This document shows, piece after piece, positions 22,801 to 37,800 of a DNA stretch of 64,000 bases. Positions within the stretch are counted from its first letter, which is position 1; each line of letters opens with the position of its first letter. The notes beneath the pieces are model-generated. The model did not search any database. It saw only the letters and a list, made by a program, of their open reading frames with translations, and was not told the origin of the DNA. The DNA is taken from positions 66,143,479 to 66,207,478 of the forward strand of contig NC_069125.1 of the NCBI RefSeq assembly GCF_026914265.1, read 5' to 3'. The DNA is from Mya arenaria. Taxonomy: Eukaryota > Mollusca > Bivalvia > Myida > Myidae. The translations under genes were made by a program, and so were the position numbers.

Positions 22801-25800
22801 TCATAAGAACAGTCTTTACAAGTCAATTCACGTACTTAACATCCATGAAGGTTATGATGTGTGCATATCTCAGGAACACTGTAAAACAAGAAAATCATGA
22901 AATTGTGGAAAAATCCAAATTCATTTGTTTAGTTATTAGTTTTAAAATTATCAAAAGTTTAAATTGTATGGTCTAGGGTTACAGCTTTTGCTTTGAAAAA
23001 TGTTAAATGGACAAGAACTTACTGTATAAAATGCCTTTCCAATGTCAATGAACACACCAGCTTATTTATCAATATCCTTATGATTGTCAACTGGACATGG
23101 GCTTACAAATACAGTATCCTTAGAAATTTCAACTGACATGGATTTATAACTGCTAAAGTACAGTCATGTTAAAGAAATAGACTACAGCCACATTAATGAC
23201 TATATCAAATTTTCAGTGTATATTTAAGCAGAATAACTTAGTGAATGAATCAAGATGTGTTTTATTGTTAAAGTTTATAACATCTTACCAAAACCACACA
23301 TATAAGCATCAAAACCAGCTTCATGAGGTAGGAAACCATCCCCTGTGAATGAAAAATTGACCTGTAGACTATGGCCAGTGATTAAGACAAATAATTAAAT
23401 ACATAGTGCATTTTACTTCATGGTCATGTCACTATGCAAAAACATGTTATAACATAAAAGTTAATTGGCATAGATTCTTTAAACACAAAAAATTGAAACA
23501 AGTTTCATGAAGATTTGGTAGCAATGTGGCTGCTTGAGTGTCTACAGGTAAAATATATGCAGGACTGAATAAGACAACAGTCAAGACAAAAGCTCTCCAT
23601 GAGTAAGTTAATTAAGTATCCAACATAATAACTACACAGGTTGTAGCTGTAATTTCTGTGTTTTAGAGTACACCAAATACTTTTTTAAGATATTATAAAT
23701 TGTAAAAAAAAAATATGAAAGAGCTTCTGATTTTACCCAAAGTTCTCTCCAAAGGTGTGTCATGAAGCTTAATACTTAATTGATACAAGTCAACAGAAAT
23801 ACACAGAAATGACTTACGATATCTGTCAAACCCTTCAGCATGAACTACAGCTGGGGGATGTATGACCAAGTCTCGACCTTTCTCACTGGAAATACAAGCC
23901 ATAGGTCAGAGACTACATACTTTGGTCAAGATTTTGATCAATAAGAATCATTTTGTATTTGATTTGAAAAATCAATGGTGAAAATAGCAACATTAAAACT
24001 CGTGAAACTGACATTATGCAAGAAGCGAAGCCATGTCTTTGGGGGTTTTGTAACATAAACCAAAAAAACTGAGTTTTTTTATATTTAATAACTTATTTAA
24101 TGTTCCTATGTTTTATCAACATAAGGTATACAATTTGTCCATTATAGAAACAAAAGGTTTTTGTCCTTGACACTGTTTACAAATGTGTATTGAGGGGTTT
24201 TATGATCATTGCTAAACCACATTTTAACTTACATAATGAAAAATGAGGAAAAAAAGAGAAAGAAAACATCTAAATAGTAGGTCTATATGACAATTTAGTG
24301 ATATTTATATATTCAAAATAAAAAAGAATGAAAAACACACCATTGTATAGCAGAAATATGGACAGATAACAGTCTTTGGAAAAAAAGCTTTGTTTTATTT
24401 CACGACGTCCTTGGCATGTAAAAGTTCTCGGTGCCTTAACGAAGGGTTGCTAATAATTGTACATAGAAAACTTTTCCCATCATTATTTGTGAATGAAATC
24501 TTCAATATTTGTTCCCAATGTATTGAATTGCAAGTTAAAGCTGCACTCTCACAGGTTGAACGTTTTGACAACTTTTTTATATTTTGTCTTGGAACAAGCC
24601 AATTGTTGTGAAAATATACCGGTATGGAAACCAGTTATATAAGACTGTTGACAAAACATTAGATTGCGGAATTTTATATCTAAGTTTAAAAATTAATGTT
24701 TTATGCATTTTTCATAAACTGTTAGAAACGATTTAAGCCATAAAACATTAATTTTTGATCGGAAATATGAAAATCTAGGATCTGATTTTTTGTCAGCAAT
24801 CTTCTATCATTGGCTTGCAGTTATTTACGCAAAAAATTGCACTTTATAAGACAACAAGAGCTGTCACAGTATGTGACGAATGCCCCCTAATGTGACATGG
24901 ACCTACGAACAAGGTCAGTACAAGAAAAGTTTATCTTGCCTTTACGTGTCAAATACATATGGCAAGTTATTTTAAATTGCCTCTGAACATAAAAAAATAC
25001 CACCCATACTTGAAAACCTACACTGTTATGTCCTTATATTCAGAATTTCCTTGTGAATAAACACTTAGTGTATCTTTCACCTTAGAGGTAGGGACATGGG
25101 TCTTGCACACGACACGTTGTCTTCGTATGTGGAACACATGTAGCAAGTGATTTTAAAATCTGTCCATACAAGGGAAAGTAACAGCCCTGACACGACAACC
25201 TATACTCTATGTCCTTATATGCAGCACTCCATTGCGAATAAACACTAAGTGTGACCTTGACCTTTGAGGTAGGGACACGGGTCTTGCAGGCGACACGTCG
25301 TCTTGGTATGTGGAACACATGTGGCAAGTTATTTTAAAATCTGTCCATACAAGAGAAAGTTACAGCCCGGACACGACAACCTATACTCTATGTCCTTATA
25401 TGCAGCACTCCATTGTGAATAAACACTAAGTGTGACCTTGACCTTTGAGGTAGGGACACGGGTCTTGCACGCGACACGTCGTCTTGGTATGTGGAACACA
25501 TGTGGCAAGTTATTTTAAAATCTGTCCATACAAGGGAAAGTTACAGCCCGGACACGACAACCTATACTCTATGTCGTTATATGCAGCACTCCATTGTGAA
25601 TAAAAACTAAGTGTGACCTTGACCTTTGAGGTAGGGACACGGGTCTTGCAGGCGACACATCGTCTTGGTATGTGGAACACATGTGGCAAGTTATTTTAAA
25701 ATCTGTCAATACAAGGGAAAGTTACAGCCCGGACACGACAACCTATACTCTATGTCCTTATATGCAGCACTCCATTGTAAATAAACACTAAGTGTGACCT

Positions 25801-28800
25801 TGACCTTTAAGGTAGGGACACGGGTCTTGCACATGACACGTCGTCTTGGTATGTGGAACACATGTGGCAAGTTATTTTAAAATCTGTCCATACAAGAGAA
25901 AGTTACAGCCCGGACACGACAACCTATACTCTATGTCCTTATATGCAGCACTCCATTGTGAATAAACACTAAGTGTGACCTTGACCTTTGAGGTAGGGAC
26001 ACGGGTCTTGCACGCGACACGTCGTCTTGGTATGTGGAACACATGTGGCAAGTTATTTTAAAATCTGTCCATACAAGGGAAAGTTACAGCCCGGACACGA
26101 CAACCTGTACTCTATGTCCTTATATGCAGCACTCTATTGTGAATAAACACTAAGTGTGACCTTGACCTTTGAGGAAGGGACACGAGTCTTGCACGCCACA
26201 CCTTGTCTTGGTATGTGGAACACATGTGGCAAGTTATTTTAAAATCCGTCCATACAAGGGAAAGTTACAGAGCCGGATGGATGGACGGACGGACGGACGG
26301 TGCGATTTTAATATGCCCACCTTCGGGGGCATAAAAATAAAAAAGTTGTAAAAACGGTATATCTGTGAGAGTGCAGCTTTAAATATCTTAATATATTGTT
26401 TACATTATTAATTTGCAAAATGAACTTGTCCACAAACTTTAAGAAATTCCACATACATGCATTTACACTGCGTTACTGTTGGAAGATGATAAAGTGCAGT
26501 ATAAATTCAAATGATTTTGTGTTATCATTCAAGAAAATCTAATAAATTCATCATGTTCTTGAAGTAAACTTTCCATACCTTTCAATATCCGTATACAGTT
26601 CCGACAGACTGGTGTTCTGCAACAATCCCGACTCCTCCAGTTTCTTGAATGAAATCAACAAATGTTTACTTAGTATTATAAAATTATTCCAAAATAATAG
26701 AGCTCTTTAAGGCAACTCAGAAAAGAAGCATGTATCATTGTTTATTAAAAGTTTTACAGGAAATATGCCATCAAAAAAGTTAGTTTTAATTTAAAACTAA
26801 CTTTTTTGATGGCATATTTCCTGTAAATCAGACTGATTAAAAAAGAGCATTCAATCATAAGTGACAAATGCCCCTGAAGGAATGAACCGAAGTCCCTAGC
26901 ACCTGAAATGTAATTGCAAAATTTCAATGAATACTCAATAGCCACAAAGTACAATATTGATCTAGAGGCTGGAGCTGACACAATGTCTCTATGTGTTGAA
27001 TATTTGTGCCTAGTTATTTTAAATTTGTACCAAATTTGCATGAGGAAGTTACAGCACGGACTCAATCATATGTAATGTACTAGCTGAATTTTCTCATATA
27101 ACCTGCAAGTAAGATCTTGACCTTTAAGGTAGGAACTTGGGACTTGTGTCAGACATATCATCTTCATGTGCTGAACATTTGCTTATAGTTATGTAAAATT
27201 ACTCCAATGTGTGAGAAAACTACAAGAAGGACATGACCATATGTAATATGATTGTATATTCACCAAATAAAAACAAAAACAAGCATATAATTTAGGTACA
27301 GATAATAATATATTAATCTTTATAAATGGTGTTTTTTTTAATTAATAGCTATATGGCCATAAATCCCCAGTTAAAAAGCCGCAAAATATCACTACTATTA
27401 TTTTATGTACCTTAATCATATGCTTTTTGTTTGTTTTGATCATTAGGTTCAAATGAGTCAAACATGAAAATGTATAAAAATTAAAAAAAAATATTTTCAC
27501 ATCAAACTATATTGGGTGCCTGTAGTGTGGGGTAAATGTGTGCCAGTTCATCCCATGCATAAGAAAGATAGAGCCTGGAGATAAAAAAGCAAACAACAGA
27601 GCACATGGACAGATGGATGATACAATTACTATATTACATGAAAATTCAATGTAAAATAGATATAACTGGAAAATCAATAAAGCATCTTTGGCATACCCCT
27701 CTGAGCCTAAGAGCAACATGTTTAGTGTCGTATATCCAGGGAAAGAAGGCATGTAGGGTTGCCTTGAACTCAGAATACGACACGGGTAGTGGGCGGTGGA
27801 ATTTGTCATACATCAGCATCAGGTCCATCAACATGTTGTGACCCAGCAGAGGCTGTAAATGGGTTCATTCTTTAAAGACAATGATTATTATTTTTTAAGC
27901 CTGGGCCCAGTTTCACAAAATTACTTGATTAAGTCATTAACTTCCATTACAATTACAAATTTCAAATAAGTTTGAAAGGTTTACTGTTCAGAACTTTGAT
28001 GCAGTGCAAATCTTTGCTAGCAAGAAAATCGAAATGAAATCTCAATTTTTATTACCGGGTAGGGATGCAATCGAATGGCAAAATGAATATTCGAATATTC
28101 GGTAATTCTTTCTATTGAATATTCGAATATTCGATTATCAAAATACGTCTTTTAGAAGTTGAAGTAAACTATTATTATAATTCACTAAAGTAATAACCGG
28201 GGTATTTTAACCCTACTTTGCCATAGCAAGTATGCTCGGCAGACCCTGGTTTTCCCCAAATGATCCTCTGAATTTTCATATTTTCAGAAAGAAAAAACGC
28301 AATACATTATGAATAAACAATTACCAAAATCGAATAATTTCAATTCCACTGCTTTCATATTTATACACAATGTGAAATAAGATGGATTCCTGGTCAAATG
28401 ATGTTATGCGTCTATGGAAGGTCTTTCCATAGATAGAGCAGCCACACATTTTGTCTCACTGTACATCAATAGAGAAAAATAAATATATCGTAAACCGCTG
28501 TAATATACAGTTTCATTTCAAAGCATGAAGATTATATCGAAAACATGGAAAACAGTATAAAGCACATACATGTAACTACATTACTGTAGCACATGTCATT
28601 CATATCATCACGGCGATTTCAGCAATGTTACACAGCTTAATTTGCAGTCAAGACAACACATTGGTGAGAAGGCCGATTCTTTAAATCCTTAATTGGCAAA
28701 GGCATTTTAATTTACTGAAAATAATTGAAATTTTGGATGTCTCTTGTCTTTTAGCCAGTTATTGTAAAATTACGGGAACTTTTAATTGTACCAGACGGTA

Positions 28801-31800
28801 AGTCCCTTAATGACATATGACACGTGTTTAGTGTATTGTCATCCTATTTCACACCTCTGGCGTTATGGGTCAATGCTGTAAAAATAAGTTGTACGCAAAA
28901 TATGTATTATTCTATTTATTCAACATCAAAAAATCGAATATTCGAATACCGATTTTGACATTCGAATACCTAACGTTTGATCGAATATTCGTTTGCATCC
29001 CTTATTTTAACTCATCAATACTGTATACTGTAAATGATGATAGTAAGTCATACCTTCTTGCATTGCTTCATGACCCGGAAGACTCGTGTAAAGCCAAGCA
29101 TTTTGAGTACGAGTTGCTCCTCTTGTTTCCATTGTAACGCCTTCTCTGCCTCCTCGAAACGTTGACGCTCCTCCAACCCTATACGCTCAATACTGATCTT
29201 GGGTGAGCAGGAATATATTTTGACAATTAAAAGATTATAATTATTTGAAATTCAACAACAGTACAGTAGCTTCCCTTATTTCCTACTGTGTGTTTAAAAA
29301 TTAAATATTACTAAGCCATCTTTCGAAAATAATTTGTTTAAACTGGTTTTAAATAAATGAGCTATTTATTTTTAATGTTGTATGAACTAGAAATACAAGA
29401 TGTGTATTTTAAAAACACACACCATACCAGTTTGCCATCATTATCAATGGTTGTCCAAATGGAGGGAAATCTCCCTCTCAGCTCCATACTCAACACATAC
29501 ATTGGCATACCCTCTGTTTCTGAAAAAGAAAATCTGTCAAATAGCAAAACGAAAGTTTAATTGCCCTTCAGCTAAAGTATGGATATTAGAGAATCTATGT
29601 CCTTTTAAACCATCTGCATAGATTTATAATTGTCCTAGACCTGATGAACTTAATGAGAAAATAATTTGAAGATTTTACAATTCAATCATCAAATCAAAAC
29701 AATAAATGAACAAAACTATTGATGTAATTGATGGATGCTCCCAGACATACTCTACTGGATACCTTTGTGAAATGATTATACTGGTTCATCAAGGTGGGGG
29801 AACTTTTTTTGAAAACAATTTTTATCAGAGCAATACAAATATCCCAGGAGTGTTGTCTCCACCTGCACACTGCTGTGACACTGGATAGGACATATCTGTC
29901 TACTTCAAGGTACCCACAGGGTAGGACATACCTGTCTACTTCAAGGTACCCACAGGATAGGACATACCTGTCTCCTTCAGGTACCCACAGGGTAGGACAT
30001 ACCTGTCTACTTCAAGGTACCCACAGGGTAGGACATACCTGTCTACTTCAAGGTACCCACAGGGTAGGACATACCTGTCTACTTCAAGGTACCCACAGGG
30101 TAGGACATACCTGTCTACTTCAAGGTACCCACAGGGTAGGACATACCTGTATACTTCAAGGTACCCACAGGGTAGGACATACCTGTCTACTTCAAGGTAC
30201 CCACAGGGTAGGACATACCTGTCTACTTCAAGGTACCCACAGGGTAGGACATACCTGTATACTTCAAGGTACCCACAGGGTAGGACATACCTGTATACTT
30301 CAAGGTACCCACAGGGTAGGACATACCTGTATACTTCAAGGTACCCACAGGGTAGGACATACCTGTCTACTTCAAGGTACCCACAGGGTAGGACATACCT
30401 GTCTACTTCAAGGTACCCACAGGATAAGACATACCTGTCTACTTCAAGGTACCCACAGGGTAGGACATACCTGTCTACTTCAAGGTACCCACAGGATAAG
30501 ACATACCTGTCTACTTCAAGGTACCCACAGGGTAGGACATACCTGTCTACTTCAGGTACCCACAGGGTAGGACATACCTGTCTACTTCAAGGTACCCACA
30601 GGATAGGACATACCTGTCTCCTTCAGGTACCCACAGGGTAGGACATACCTGTCTACTTCAAGGTACCCACAGGGTAGGACATACCTGTCTACTTCAAGGT
30701 ACCCACAGGGTAGGACATACCTGTCTACTTCAAGGTACCCACAGGGTAGGACATACCTGTCTACTTCAAGGTACCCACAGGGTAGGACATACCTGTCTAC
30801 TTCAGGTACCCACAGGGTAGGACATACCTGTCTACTTCAAGGTACCCACAGGATAGGACATACCTGTCTCCTTCAGGTACCCACAGGGTAGGACATACCT
30901 GTCTACTTCAAGGTAGACACAGGATAGGACATACCTGTATACTTCAAGGTACCCACAGGGTAGGACATACCTGTCTACTTCAAGGTAGACACAGGATAGG
31001 ACATACCTGTATACTTCAAGGTACCCACAGGGTAGGACATACCAGTCTACTTTAAGGTAGACACAGGATAAGACATATCTGTCTACTTTAAAGTAGACAC
31101 AGGATAGGACATACCTGTCTGCTTCAAGGAAGACATAGAATAGGACATACCTGTCCACTCAAGGGTATATACAGGATAGGACATACCTGTCCACTCAAGG
31201 GTATATACAGGATAGGACATACCTGTCCACTCAAGGGTATATACAGGATAGGACATACCTGTCCACTCAAGGGTAGATACAGGATAGGACATACCTGTCT
31301 GCTTCAAGGAAGACATAGAATAGGACATACCAGTCCACTCAAGGGTATATACAGGATAGGACATACCTGTCCACTCAAGGGTATATACAGGATAGGACAT
31401 ACCTGTCTACTCTAGGGTAGATACAGAATAGGACATACCTGTCCAATCAAGGGTATATACAGGATAGGACATACCTGTCCACTCAAGGGTATATACAGGA
31501 TAGGACATACCTGTCTACTCTAGGGTAGATACAGAATAGGACATACCTGTCCACTCAAGGGTATATACAGGATAGGACATACCTGTCCACTCAAGGGTAT
31601 ATACAGGATAGGACATACCTGTCTACTCTAGGGTAGATACAGAATAGGACATACCTGTCCACTCAAGGGTATATACAGGATAGGACATACCTGTCTGCTT
31701 CAAGGAAGACATAGAATAGGACATACCTGTCCACTCAAGGGTTGATACAGGATAGGACATACCTGTCCACTCAAGGGTATATACAGGATAGGACATACCT

Positions 31801-34800
31801 GTCCACTCAAGGGTAGATACAGGATAGGACATACCTGTCTGCTTCAAGGAAGACATAGAATAGGACATACCTGTCCACTCAAGGGTAGACACAGGATAGG
31901 ACATACCTGTCTGCTTCAAGGAAGACATAGAATAGGACATACCTGTCCACTCAAGGGTATATACAGGATAGGACATACCTGTCCACTCAAGGGTAGATAC
32001 AGGATAGGATAGGACATACCTGTCTGCTCGAGGGTATATACAGATTAGGAAATACCTGACTACTTCAAGGTAGACATAGGATCGGACATACCTATCTACT
32101 CAAGGGTAGATACAGGATAGGACATACCTATCTACTCAAGGGTAGATACAGGATAGGACATACCTGTCTACTCTAGGGTAGATACAGGATAGGACATACC
32201 TGTCTACTCTAGGGTATATACCAGATATGACATACCTGTCTACTCTAGGGTAGATACAGGATAGGACATACCTGTCTACTCTAGGGTATATACCAGATAT
32301 GACATACCTGTCTGCTAGAGGGTAGATACAGGATAGGACATACCTGTCTGCTAGAGGGTAGATACAGGATGGGACATACATGTCTGCTAGAGGGTAGATA
32401 CAGGATAGGACATACCTGTCTGCTCTAGGGTATATACCAGATAGGACATACCTTCCTGCTAGAGGGTAGATACAGGATAGGACATACCTGTCTGCTCTAG
32501 GGTAGATACAGGATAGGACATACCTTCCTGCTAGAGGGTAGATACAGGATAGGACATACATGTCTGCTAGAGGGTAGATACAGATTAGAACATACCTGTC
32601 TGCTAGAGGGTAGATACAGGATGGGACATACCTGTCTGCTAGAGGGTAGATACAGGATAGGACATACCTGTCTGCTAGAGGGTAGATACAGGATAGGACA
32701 TACCTGTCTGCTCTAGGGTAGATACAGGATAGGACATACCTTCCTGCTAGAGGGTAGATACAGGATGGGACATACCTGTCTGCTAGAGGGTAGATACAGG
32801 ATAGGACATACCTGTCTGCTAGAGGGTAGATACAGATTAGAACATACCTGTCTATTTAAAGGTAGACACAGGATAAGACATACCTGTCTGCTTAAGGGTA
32901 AAAGTCTTCTCCTCTTCTTTACTGACCAGCCAATCTGCCACACGAGAACAGATCTTCTGTATAGCAAACTCATCCAGATCTCTTTTTCCATGAAAACAAC
33001 ATTCTTATTTTCATTTTTTTTGTATGTGTTACTAAAACTATGTTTAGAAACATTTAGCTAAACTATTCCAGGTTAACCTATTATTTATTCAAAAATCATT
33101 ATATATTAATATTCCAATACAAATATATGACAACTACTTCAATACCAGATGCCAACAGGAGACATGTCGAGCCTGTTGAAGGAGCCTTTGACACAGACAT
33201 AGTGCTCTTCCATGCAAAAGCAACACATAATCACAGAATAGATATCAGACACCATAATTATGATGTTTATATGACCACCCTAAAAAATAAAAGTAATATT
33301 TCAAAATAACAACAATTTATGTGACCCTGGGTCGTGCATGAGACACACAATCTCATAATGATGACTATGTGTGCTTGGTTACTTGCCAATCTAATAATAC
33401 ATAAATATGTGGCTTGGACAAGTAAGTGGCCTATGAACACAGCTCATTTTGACATGTAAGTTTGACAGTGACCTTTGCAATACAGGCCTGAGTCTTTAAC
33501 TAACCCATTCCACATAATAGAGAACATATGTGTCAAGTTACTTGGGATTCCTATGATACATGGTTAAGATGCAGACTAAACTTGTGCGTGACATGCTGCC
33601 CGTCATGATGCCCATTCCTTTCAACTAAGTTGAAAATGCTATAATGCATGGTAAAAATAAGGCCCGGAGTAGGTACTGTCCTATCAGCAGTACTCATTTA
33701 GACATTTAGCCTCAAAGTGAGACCTTGACCTTTGAAGTACAGACCTGAGACTAGTACATGACAACCCCTAATATTAATGTACATTCATGTCAGGTTTCAC
33801 GGAAATCCTACAATGATTGGTAAAGAGGTGGCCCGGACAAGATACAGGTCTATCAATATTTATCATTTCAGCCTATGACCTCTAAGCATGACTGTGAACC
33901 TTCATGGCAAGTTCTTCGAAATCCTATAATGCATGGTCTTGATACAGCCAGTACCAGAATCTTATCAACCTTTGACCTCTAAGCATGACCTTGATCTTTG
34001 AGATACAGACCTTGGTCTTGTGTGTGACAAGCCACTGCATTATGGGGAACATTCATGGCATGTTTTTAGAAAATCCTATAATGCATGGTCAAGATACAGC
34101 TCAAAAAAGTATCATTTCAACCTTTGACCTCTAAGCTTGACCTGGCTCTTGAGTGTGAAAAGCCACCTTATCATGGTAAACTTTTATGGCAAGTATTTTT
34201 TTAAAATACTGCAATGCATCGTCAAGATACAGCCCGGACAAGGTTCAGTACGGACAGACAAACTGACGCACGCACATACACTGTACTGCCATTGTGACAA
34301 CTATGTCTCGCTCACCACACACAGGGGTGACAACAACATTCTGTAACTTAAGTAAAAGCCACACTACTGCAGATGCTCACCTTTCCAGCCCTGTAAACAT
34401 GGCCTTACTGGCAATATGCTCCCGGACCTCTCGCTCCTGGACTTCATTGAGAAATGACACTCCCTCATACACAAACTACAATTATAATCAAATTCATCAG
34501 TATTTATCATCATAAATCTGATGTTACATTGTTTTTTTTGGTTTGCCAACTCTAAACAAACAGATTCTCATCTCACCATTTAAAACATAGAAATAAGAAA
34601 TAACCTGTAATAATGTGAGAGTTTACTATATATATTTTTATATGCAAACATACCTTGTTGAAATCAAACTTGTAGCGGGTCAAAAACTGAAAACTGGATG
34701 CCTGAAGAAAACAAAGTTTTTCAAATGATACCAAGTAAAATTAATACATGTATTCTGCAAGTCAAATTTCTTTTCATGGTTCATTCAGAGCAGCCCTTAA

Positions 34801-37800
34801 AACTAAACACTCGACTATTCTATCACTATATAGTTTAATGATTGCAAAGTTCTGGTAAAGCATGCTATAAAGTTAGATTACACGCAAAACCTTTACCACA
34901 GTTTCTAAGGTGATTAATAAACAGCCATAATTTTCATTACCGGGGTTATATGATTATGCAAAATATAGTTATCTAACTTGATAAGTTAAGGATTATGGAT
35001 GGTTGATGGATGGTTTTGACAAAATTCAATAAACATGTAGTTTTTTAAAGATACTTATTTTTCTATGACCCATCAGCTTTCTTTTTATTTGAGCTAAAAA
35101 CAAAGGAATAGTACACAATACTTTTCTCAAGAGGTTATTCCACATATATTTTACCTGGCACACAAACTTTTCATCAATCGGACCAAACGAGCGGGGGTAT
35201 ATTGGTATGTTGAAAGTCTTTGCAGTATACAGGCTGAAATGTGCAGTAAAATATCATTTATATAGTAACACTGTCATGTGACTTGTTAGTTCAGCAAACA
35301 CATTAAGAGTTTGATATTCATGCATATTTTATTCTCATAACTTAATAACAGAAAAAGCATCTTCAAAAATGTTAGTACCTGTTCTGTTTTCGGTCTCTTG
35401 TAAATGTTGATATCCCTGAAAAATCATGTAGCATGGTAACATGTGACTACTACTAGTATATAACTCTTTAAAATCAAGAAGTTATTTTATATTTATTGTA
35501 TAAAATATTATTTTTTAAATTTAAGGTTAAAGCTGCACTCTCACAGGTTGAACGTTTTGACATTTTTGTTTTATTTTTGTCTTGGAATGAGCCAATTTTT
35601 GCGAAAAATTCATGGAAACCAGTTATATAAGACTGCTGACAAAAACTTAGATCGCAGATTTTTAAATTTAAGTTAAAAAGTTGATGTTTTATGCATTTTT
35701 CTTAAATCGTTAGTAGCCATAAAACATTAATTTTTGAACGGAAATAAGAAAATCTGCGATCTGATCTTTTGTCCGCAATCATTTATCATTTGTTTGCGGA
35801 TATTTAAGCAAAAAATTGCTCTTTCCAATTCAAAAAATAAAAAAAATTGCAAAAATGGTATATCTGTGGGAGTGAATCTTTATGCCATAGAATCAATGTG
35901 ATTTACAAAGTTTAGTTAATCATTATTACCTTCAATTTTGACCAAATATCTCATAAATAGAATGATTTACACCTAAATAAATGTTTCTTTAAACGAAGAG
36001 AAGAAAAAACTCATAACTGAACTTTGGCATGATACAACCTAGTCTAAACTAACCTATCTGGCACATTGTAATTTGGGACACTGTTTTTCTCAGCTTCCTA
36101 TAGCGCTCTGCACCATCGTCAAATAGACTGAAAAATATGTAGATGTAAGAATATCTAAATGATCATAGAAGATCTATGTACATCTGGGACCAGTTGGCTC
36201 TAGTGTACATTAAATGTTAACTTGACAGAGCAATATCTATAATATCTAGGCCATTTCAGATGTTACATAACAGTTATGTAGTAAAAAAGGACCTTTTTCA
36301 ACATTCTCATTACCAATCTTGCAATTTTTATAATACAAGTAAACCAAGCTATTTTATTAACAATTGTACATGTAATCTACCATGAGAATAGACCTAACAA
36401 TAGCTGTCATAGGACAGCCAGCAAAATAATACCGGTATGTTGCTTTTATGTAATCTACCATGAGAATAAACCTAACAATAGCTGTTATAGGACAGCTAAC
36501 AAAACTATATGTTGCATTTTTCTTTAAAATGAATGCATTAATGATGTTAAATGTTCCTGTCAAAAACAATAAAAACTAGAGCTGTCACAGGAGTGACGAA
36601 TACCCCCAAATGCCGCCTGGACACAGGAATGGCAAACCATTCCTTTGAAAAGAGGCCATAACTCCAAGGTTACTGCACACTGCATCTTCTTTTATCATGC
36701 ATGTATTGTTTTATTTAAATCTGTTGAGTAATTTAGAAGTTACACTGCTGACAAGAAAAACTAGCTGATGCTCTAGCTGATCTCTTCTGGAATAAGACAT
36801 CTAGAGCATTCACGAGCTTTTCTTCCAACACGATCATCATCAAATTTTACAAGTACATATTTGGGCTTGAATGCATCCTTATCCACCTGGGAATAAATCC
36901 CGGGACTGTTCCTGTAGCCGAATTAACAAGTCCATCTGACAGGTCAATATTTGTAGTAAGCACTACTGTGGCAAATATGCCATACTTATGTTCTGCTGGT
37001 ATTCCACTGGCACCTGGTTCAAATGAAGCATGCTGGATTTGTTTTGTTTGTTCACCTTTCCAAGTGTCAATTACTTTAAAGGTAAATATTTGCTCATTTA
37101 GTTTTTGAAGGTTCTATCAAACTTGACCTGTATATTCTGATGTTACACCTGTGTACCAAAATTTTTTCAAATCTGTCAAGCCTTTCATGAGTTATCATCC
37201 GGAAACCATTTTTCCATTTTTAGTAACAGTGACCTTGACCCCACCAGCCCCAATATCAAATTTGATCTGTATCTTCTGATGTTACACCTGTGTACCAAAA
37301 ATTGTTTAAATCCGTTTAGCCTTTCATGAGTTATCGTCCGGAAACTGTTTTTCTTTTTTAGTAACAGTGACCTTGACCTTAGCCCCACCAGCCCCAATAT
37401 CGAACTTGACCTGTATCTTCTGATGTTACACCTGTGTATCAAAAAATTTTCAAATCTGTCAAGCCTTTTATGAGTTATCGTCCGGAAACCGTTTTTCTAT
37501 TTTTAGTAACAGTGACCTTGACCTTGGCCCCACCAGCCCCAATATCAAACTTGACCTGTATCTTCTGATGTTACACCTGTGTACCAATTTTTTTTTAATC
37601 TGTCTAGCCTTTCATGAGTTATCGTCCGGAAACCATGAAAACCGACCGACCGACAGATCGACTGACCGACCGACAAGCTCACTAACTTGATCTGTATCTT
37701 CTGATGTTACACCTGTGAACCAAAAATTGTTCAAATCCGTATAGCCTTTCATGAGTTATTGTCCGGAAAACGTTTTTCTTTTTTTTAGTAACAGTGACCT

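Noticed and set aside
29794-32561. Several long repetitive open frames on both strands and a possible CRISPR-like 36-bp periodicity
   Set aside because: The units are head-to-tail with no unique spacers, in a eukaryotic intron. The open frames follow from a unit length divisible by three.
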